Assembly (NCBI GenBank): GCA_003447515.1
Contig: DLZA01000384.1
Span: 1 to 9,288 of the forward strand
Direction of reading: 5' to 3'
DNA from: Paracoccaceae bacterium
Lineage (GTDB): Bacteria > Pseudomonadota > Alphaproteobacteria > Rhodobacterales > Rhodobacteraceae
Length of the DNA: 9,288 bases
This document shows positions 6,676 through 9,288 of the stretch, piece by piece. Position 1 is the stretch's first letter; every line of letters begins with the position of its first letter. Under the pieces are notes generated by a model. It had not been told where the DNA came from. It saw nothing but the letters and a program-made list of their open reading frames with translations, and made no database searches. The position numbers and the translations under genes are program-made.

Positions 6676-7890
6676 ATGACGAATGTTATTGTTATTGGGG
6701 CAGGTCAGGCGGCAGCGACTTTTTGTGCAAAATTCAGGGCTTTGGACCACAGAACACCATTGACCATATATGGAGATGAGCCCGAAATCCCTTATCAGAG
6801 GCCTCCCTTGTCCAAGAAATATGCAATAGGTGATATGGTTAAATCGCAGCTCTACCTGCGCCCTGAAACCTGGTATGGTGATCAGAATATTAAACTCAGA
6901 ACCAGCGTGAAGGTTACAGCCATCGATCGTGCTAAACGTGTGGTGCATCTGTCAGATGGCACAACTGCACCGTGGTCAAAGCTTATGATTGCGACTGGGT
7001 CTAGGGTTCGTGAATTACCTCGGTCTATAACCAATAACTTGTCCGGTTTACACTACATTCGCACCTTAGAGGATGCTAATCAATTTGGTGACGTATTAGA
7101 ACCGAAACGTCGCATTGTAATCGTGGGTGGAGGGTATATCGGACTTGAGGCTGCGGCTGTATGTGCTCAAAAGGGCATGAAGGTGACCTTGGTTGAGGCA
7201 GGTGCGCGCATATTGCAGCGAGTGGCTTGTAGAGAAACCTCTGCATGGTTCAAGCGACTGCATTCGGAAGAAGGGGTCGATATAAAAGAAGGTGTTGGTC
7301 TCTCTCATTTTGAGGGACGAGGAGGCAAACTGACCCGAGCGGTTCTGACTGACAAATCGGTCATAGATGCTGATGTAGCTGTCGTTGGAATTGGTATTTT
7401 ACCCAACACTGAGTTGGCCGAGGCGTGTGGATTAGCAGTAGAAAATGGAATAATTGTGAATGGAGTTTGCCAGACGAATGATCCGGCCATTTATGCGGCA
7501 GGCGATTGTGCTGTGACCGATTACAAAGGCATTTCAACAAGATTAGAGTCCGTGCCAAATGCAATCGATCAAGCGACAGTTGCAGGCATACACGCTGCCG
7601 TGGGGGCTGCATCCGATTATGTTGCCAAGCCTTGGTTCTGGTCAGATCAATTTGACGTAAAGCTACAAATTGCAGGGCTTAATCGTGGCTATACTTCTGT
7701 CGTTACAAGGGCAGGAAAAACTTCCAGATCAATGGCTCATTTTTATTATCAAGGTGAGACACTTCTGGCGATTGATGCTATGAACGCCCCTAGTGTCTAC
7801 ATGATTGGAAAACGGTTACTGGAGGTGGGTAAAACAATACTTCCAGAACATGCAGCTGATATTGAATTCAATCTGAAGTCGCTGATGTAA
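6676..7890 (+). CDS. FAD-dependent NADH-ferredoxin reductase (putidaredoxin reductase type), P450 partner
   Basis: This 404-residue flavoprotein passes electrons from NAD(P)H to a [2Fe-2S] ferredoxin that reduces a P450 or oxygenase. The N-terminal FAD Rossmann motif is VIGAGQAA at 6-13, followed by YQRPPLSK at 40-47 and ATGSR at 106-110. The nucleotide-binding Rossmann motif is VGGGYIGLEAA at 150-160, with an acidic Glu174 at the end of the second strand (LVEAG), which favours NADH. GIGILPNTELA (238-248) and YAAGDCA (273-279) form the second FAD signature. The C-terminal segment PWFWSDQFDVKLQIAG (319-334) is typical of the CamA/ThcD/BphA4-like family, as is the overall length. It starts 14 bases after the GS-like gene. 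Its presence three genes after the P450 makes them a likely class I pair. It could also serve a ring-hydroxylating oxygenase elsewhere. No ferredoxin gene accompanies it in the window. Confidence 0.93.
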   Translation: MTNVIVIGAGQAAATFCAKFRALDHRTPLTIYGDEPEIPYQRPPLSKKYAIGDMVKSQLYLRPETWYGDQNIKLRTSVKVTAIDRAKRVVHLSDGTTAPWSKLMIATGSRVRELPRSITNNLSGLHYIRTLEDANQFGDVLEPKRRIVIVGGGYIGLEAAAVCAQKGMKVTLVEAGARILQRVACRETSAWFKRLHSEEGVDIKEGVGLSHFEGRGGKLTRAVLTDKSVIDADVAVVGIGILPNTELAEACGLAVENGIIVNGVCQTNDPAIYAAGDCAVTDYKGISTRLESVPNAIDQATVAGIHAAVGAASDYVAKPWFWSDQFDVKLQIAGLNRGYTSVVTRAGKTSRSMAHFYYQGETLLAIDAMNAPSVYMIGKRLLEVGKTILPEHAADIEFNLKSLM

Positions 7891-7958
7891 AATGATGTGT
7901 TTGCAAGTAAAATATAGATTTCTTAAATTGATAAAAAACAACGTTTTTAGGGTATGTG
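7891..7958 (+). other. AT-rich spacer before hpaF, the longest gap in the window
   Basis: These 68 bases separate the reductase from hpaF. They contain a small perfect inverted repeat, AAAAAC and GTTTTT with a 3-base loop, around 7935-7948. It is too weak and AT-rich for a convincing terminator. TTGCAA at 7901-7906 followed 16 bases later by TTAAAT at 7923-7928 loosely resembles a sigma-70 promoter, but the match is poor. AGGGT at 7949-7953 is the ribosome binding site for hpaF, 5 bases before its ATG. An internal promoter for the hpa genes is possible but unproven. Confidence 0.35.
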
Positions 7959-8348
7959 ATGCCACACTTTCAAATTGAGTATTCTGCTAACATTGAAGAT
8001 GTTGTAGATATAGATGCTTTATGTGATGCTATTCGTGTTTCGGCGGCTAATGTCCAAACATTTCCCTTAGCAGGAATTCGAGTGCGCGCAGTGCGAGTAG
8101 AGCATTTCGCAATAGCCGATGGCAACCCAACACACGGGTTTATTGACCTAAGCATTCGATTACGTGAAGGGCGACCTCATGATGTGAAGCTGGACGCGTT
8201 AACTGTTATTTTTTCAGCTTTAAAGAATTTCATGGCTAAGGCTATGGAAACTAGGTCCATCGCTTTGTCAGCAGAGATGCGCGACATTGATAATGTCTTC
8301 TCAGCTAAATTTGGGAACATCCGAGACAATATGGAGGATATTGCATGA
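7959..8348 (+). CDS. hpaF: 5-carboxymethyl-2-hydroxymuconate delta-isomerase
   Basis: This 129-residue cytosolic enzyme of the tautomerase superfamily isomerises 5-carboxymethyl-2-hydroxymuconate in the meta-cleavage pathway of homoprotocatechuate. The protein begins MPHFQIEYSANI, so removal of Met exposes the N-terminal proline that acts as general base in this superfamily. FPLAGIRVR at 35-43 matches the conserved FPLAGIRSR of E. coli HpaF as I remember it. The later METRSIALSAEMRDID matches the METRxLALSxEI region. Length is as expected (about 126-130). The ATG at 7959 is chosen over GTG 7956 because only it places Pro directly after Met, and the AGGGT at 7949-7953 is well spaced. The stop overlaps the hpaE start in an ATGA, so the two consecutive pathway enzymes are translationally coupled. 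The order isomerase then dehydrogenase is the reverse of the reaction order. Confidence 0.94.
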   Translation: MPHFQIEYSANIEDVVDIDALCDAIRVSAANVQTFPLAGIRVRAVRVEHFAIADGNPTHGFIDLSIRLREGRPHDVKLDALTVIFSALKNFMAKAMETRSIALSAEMRDIDNVFSAKFGNIRDNMEDIA

Positions 8349-9288
8349 CCGTGCTTGAAGAAAATATCGCAAAACTTGATATTCACCTCAAACGATTTCG
8401 TGAAGTAGGTGTTCTAAATTGTATCGCGGGAGACGATGTAGCTGGATCCCAGGGTACTTTCCAGACTCATTCGCCAGTCGACAAGTCAATTATTTGCAAT
8501 GTAGCTCATGGCTCAACCGAAGATATTGACCTTGCGGCAGATGCTGCACATGAGGCATTTTCTGCTTGGCGTGAAATGCCTGCGCTGGAACGGAGAGAAG
8601 TTTTAATCCGGATTGCGGATGGGATTGAAGAACGTGCTGAAGAAATAGCGCTATGTGAATGTTGGGATACTGGGCAGGCCTACAAATTTATGTCTAAAGC
8701 GGCCTTACGGGGAGCTGAAAACTTTCGTTATTTTGCGGATCAGGTTGTGCAAGCCCGCGATGGTCAACATTTGAAATCACCAACACTTATGAATGTTACA
8801 ACGCGCGTACCAATTGGCCCAGTGGGTATCATAACTCCGTGGAATACCCCTTTCATGCTATCCACTTGGAAAATTGCACCTGCTCTGGCAGCAGGTTGTA
8901 CTGTGGTGCACAAACCCGCTGAAGCGTCACCACTAACGGCACGTTTATTAGTCGAAATTGCACATCAGGCAGGTCTGCCTGCTGGTGTTTTGAACACCGT
9001 AAATGGATTTGGTGAGGTTGCAGGAAAAGCTTTATGCCAAAATCCAAAAATCAAGGCGATTGCATTTGTGGGAGAAAGCCAAACGGGCAGTCTGATCATC
9101 AAGCAAGGGGCTGATACGCTTAAGCGCAATCACCTAGAACTTGGTGGAAAAAACCCTGTTATTGTTTTTGAAGATGCCGATTTGGATCGTGCATTGGATG
9201 CTGCAATTTTTATGATCTATTCCATAAATGGGGAGCGATGTACGTCTTCGTCTCGTTTGTTGGTACAAGATACCATTCGTGATGATTT
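8345..9288 (+). CDS. hpaE: 5-carboxymethyl-2-hydroxymuconic semialdehyde dehydrogenase, 3' end outside window
   Basis: This gene enters at ATG 8345 and is open to the end of the window: 314 codons of an expected 490-510. It is an NAD-dependent aldehyde dehydrogenase that oxidises the semialdehyde from homoprotocatechuate ring fission to 5-carboxymethyl-2-hydroxymuconate, the substrate of HpaF. Catalytic landmarks are present: TPWNTPF with Asn167, the cofactor-binding Lys190 in VVHKPAEASP, Glu265 in LELGGKNP and nucleophile Cys299 in SINGERCTSSSR. The SINGERCT stretch, FEDADLDRALDAA and the WNTPFMLSTWKIAPALA region match HpaE closely. Together with the adjacent hpaF this raises the call above a generic dehydrogenase. 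The N-terminus carries about 20 residues more than the E. coli form I remember. The four-base ATGA overlap with hpaF indicates coupling. The remaining pathway genes (ring-cleavage dioxygenase hpaD, decarboxylase hpaG, hydratase hpaH) would be expected downstream. Confidence 0.93.
   Translation, partial: MTVLEENIAKLDIHLKRFREVGVLNCIAGDDVAGSQGTFQTHSPVDKSIICNVAHGSTEDIDLAADAAHEAFSAWREMPALERREVLIRIADGIEERAEEIALCECWDTGQAYKFMSKAALRGAENFRYFADQVVQARDGQHLKSPTLMNVTTRVPIGPVGIITPWNTPFMLSTWKIAPALAAGCTVVHKPAEASPLTARLLVEIAHQAGLPAGVLNTVNGFGEVAGKALCQNPKIKAIAFVGESQTGSLIIKQGADTLKRNHLELGGKNPVIVFEDADLDRALDAAIFMIYSINGERCTSSSRLLVQDTIRDD

Noticed and set aside
7901..7928. Sigma-70-like promoter before hpaF (TTGCAA, 16 bases, TTAAAT)
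   Set aside because: Both hexamers are poor matches in an AT-rich spacer where such matches arise by chance; kept only as a remark.
7935..7948. AAAAAC/GTTTTT inverted repeat as a terminator between the reductase and hpaF
   Set aside because: Only six mostly A-T pairs with a 3-base loop and no GC-rich stem; too weak to call.
1..9288. CRISPR arrays, insertion sequences, phage genes, tRNA or rRNA genes
   Set aside because: No repeated spacer units, transposase motifs, terminal inverted repeats or RNA gene signatures were seen; nearly every base is in a + strand metabolic or transport gene.

Overview
The window is one densely packed gene run, all on the + strand, with genes overlapping or separated by at most about 70 bases. 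It holds eight complete genes and one partial gene at each edge. GC content looks moderate (mid-40s percent by eye, not computed). The tripartite tricarboxylate transporter (TTT) genes, a soluble P450 with a CamA-type reductase and a homoprotocatechuate pathway suggest a heterotrophic proteobacterium. An alphaproteobacterium, perhaps marine, is my guess. No 16S, tRNA or housekeeping gene is present to confirm it.

Layout. (1) 2-172: C-terminal end of an aldehyde dehydrogenase resembling PuuC. (2) 169-3376: a complete TTT uptake system in the order tctB, tctA, tctC. A stem-loop (3381-3413) sits just after the binding-protein gene. (3) 3428-7890: a class I glutamine-amidotransferase-like hydrolase, a cytochrome P450, a glutamine-synthetase-like ligase and an FAD/NADH ferredoxin reductase. 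The first three genes overlap end to start. (4) 7959-9288: hpaF and the first two thirds of hpaE, which belong to the meta-cleavage route for homoprotocatechuate (3,4-dihydroxyphenylacetate).

How they may work together. A GS-like ligase, a GATase-like hydrolase and a P450 system together fit an N-glutamylation strategy. An amine would be capped with glutamate by the ligase, oxidised as the gamma-glutamyl amide by the P450, and released by the hydrolase. As I recall, the same logic is used for isopropylamine (Ipu system, Pseudomonas KIE171), aniline (Atd/Tdn) and putrescine (Puu). Here it is joined to an uptake system on one side and aromatic ring-fission genes on the other. My best inference is that this is a catabolic operon for an arylethylamine-type compound (tyramine, dopamine or methoxylated relatives) that drains into homoprotocatechuate. 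The substrate is not proven by sequence. The P450 needs a ferredoxin, and none is encoded in the window.
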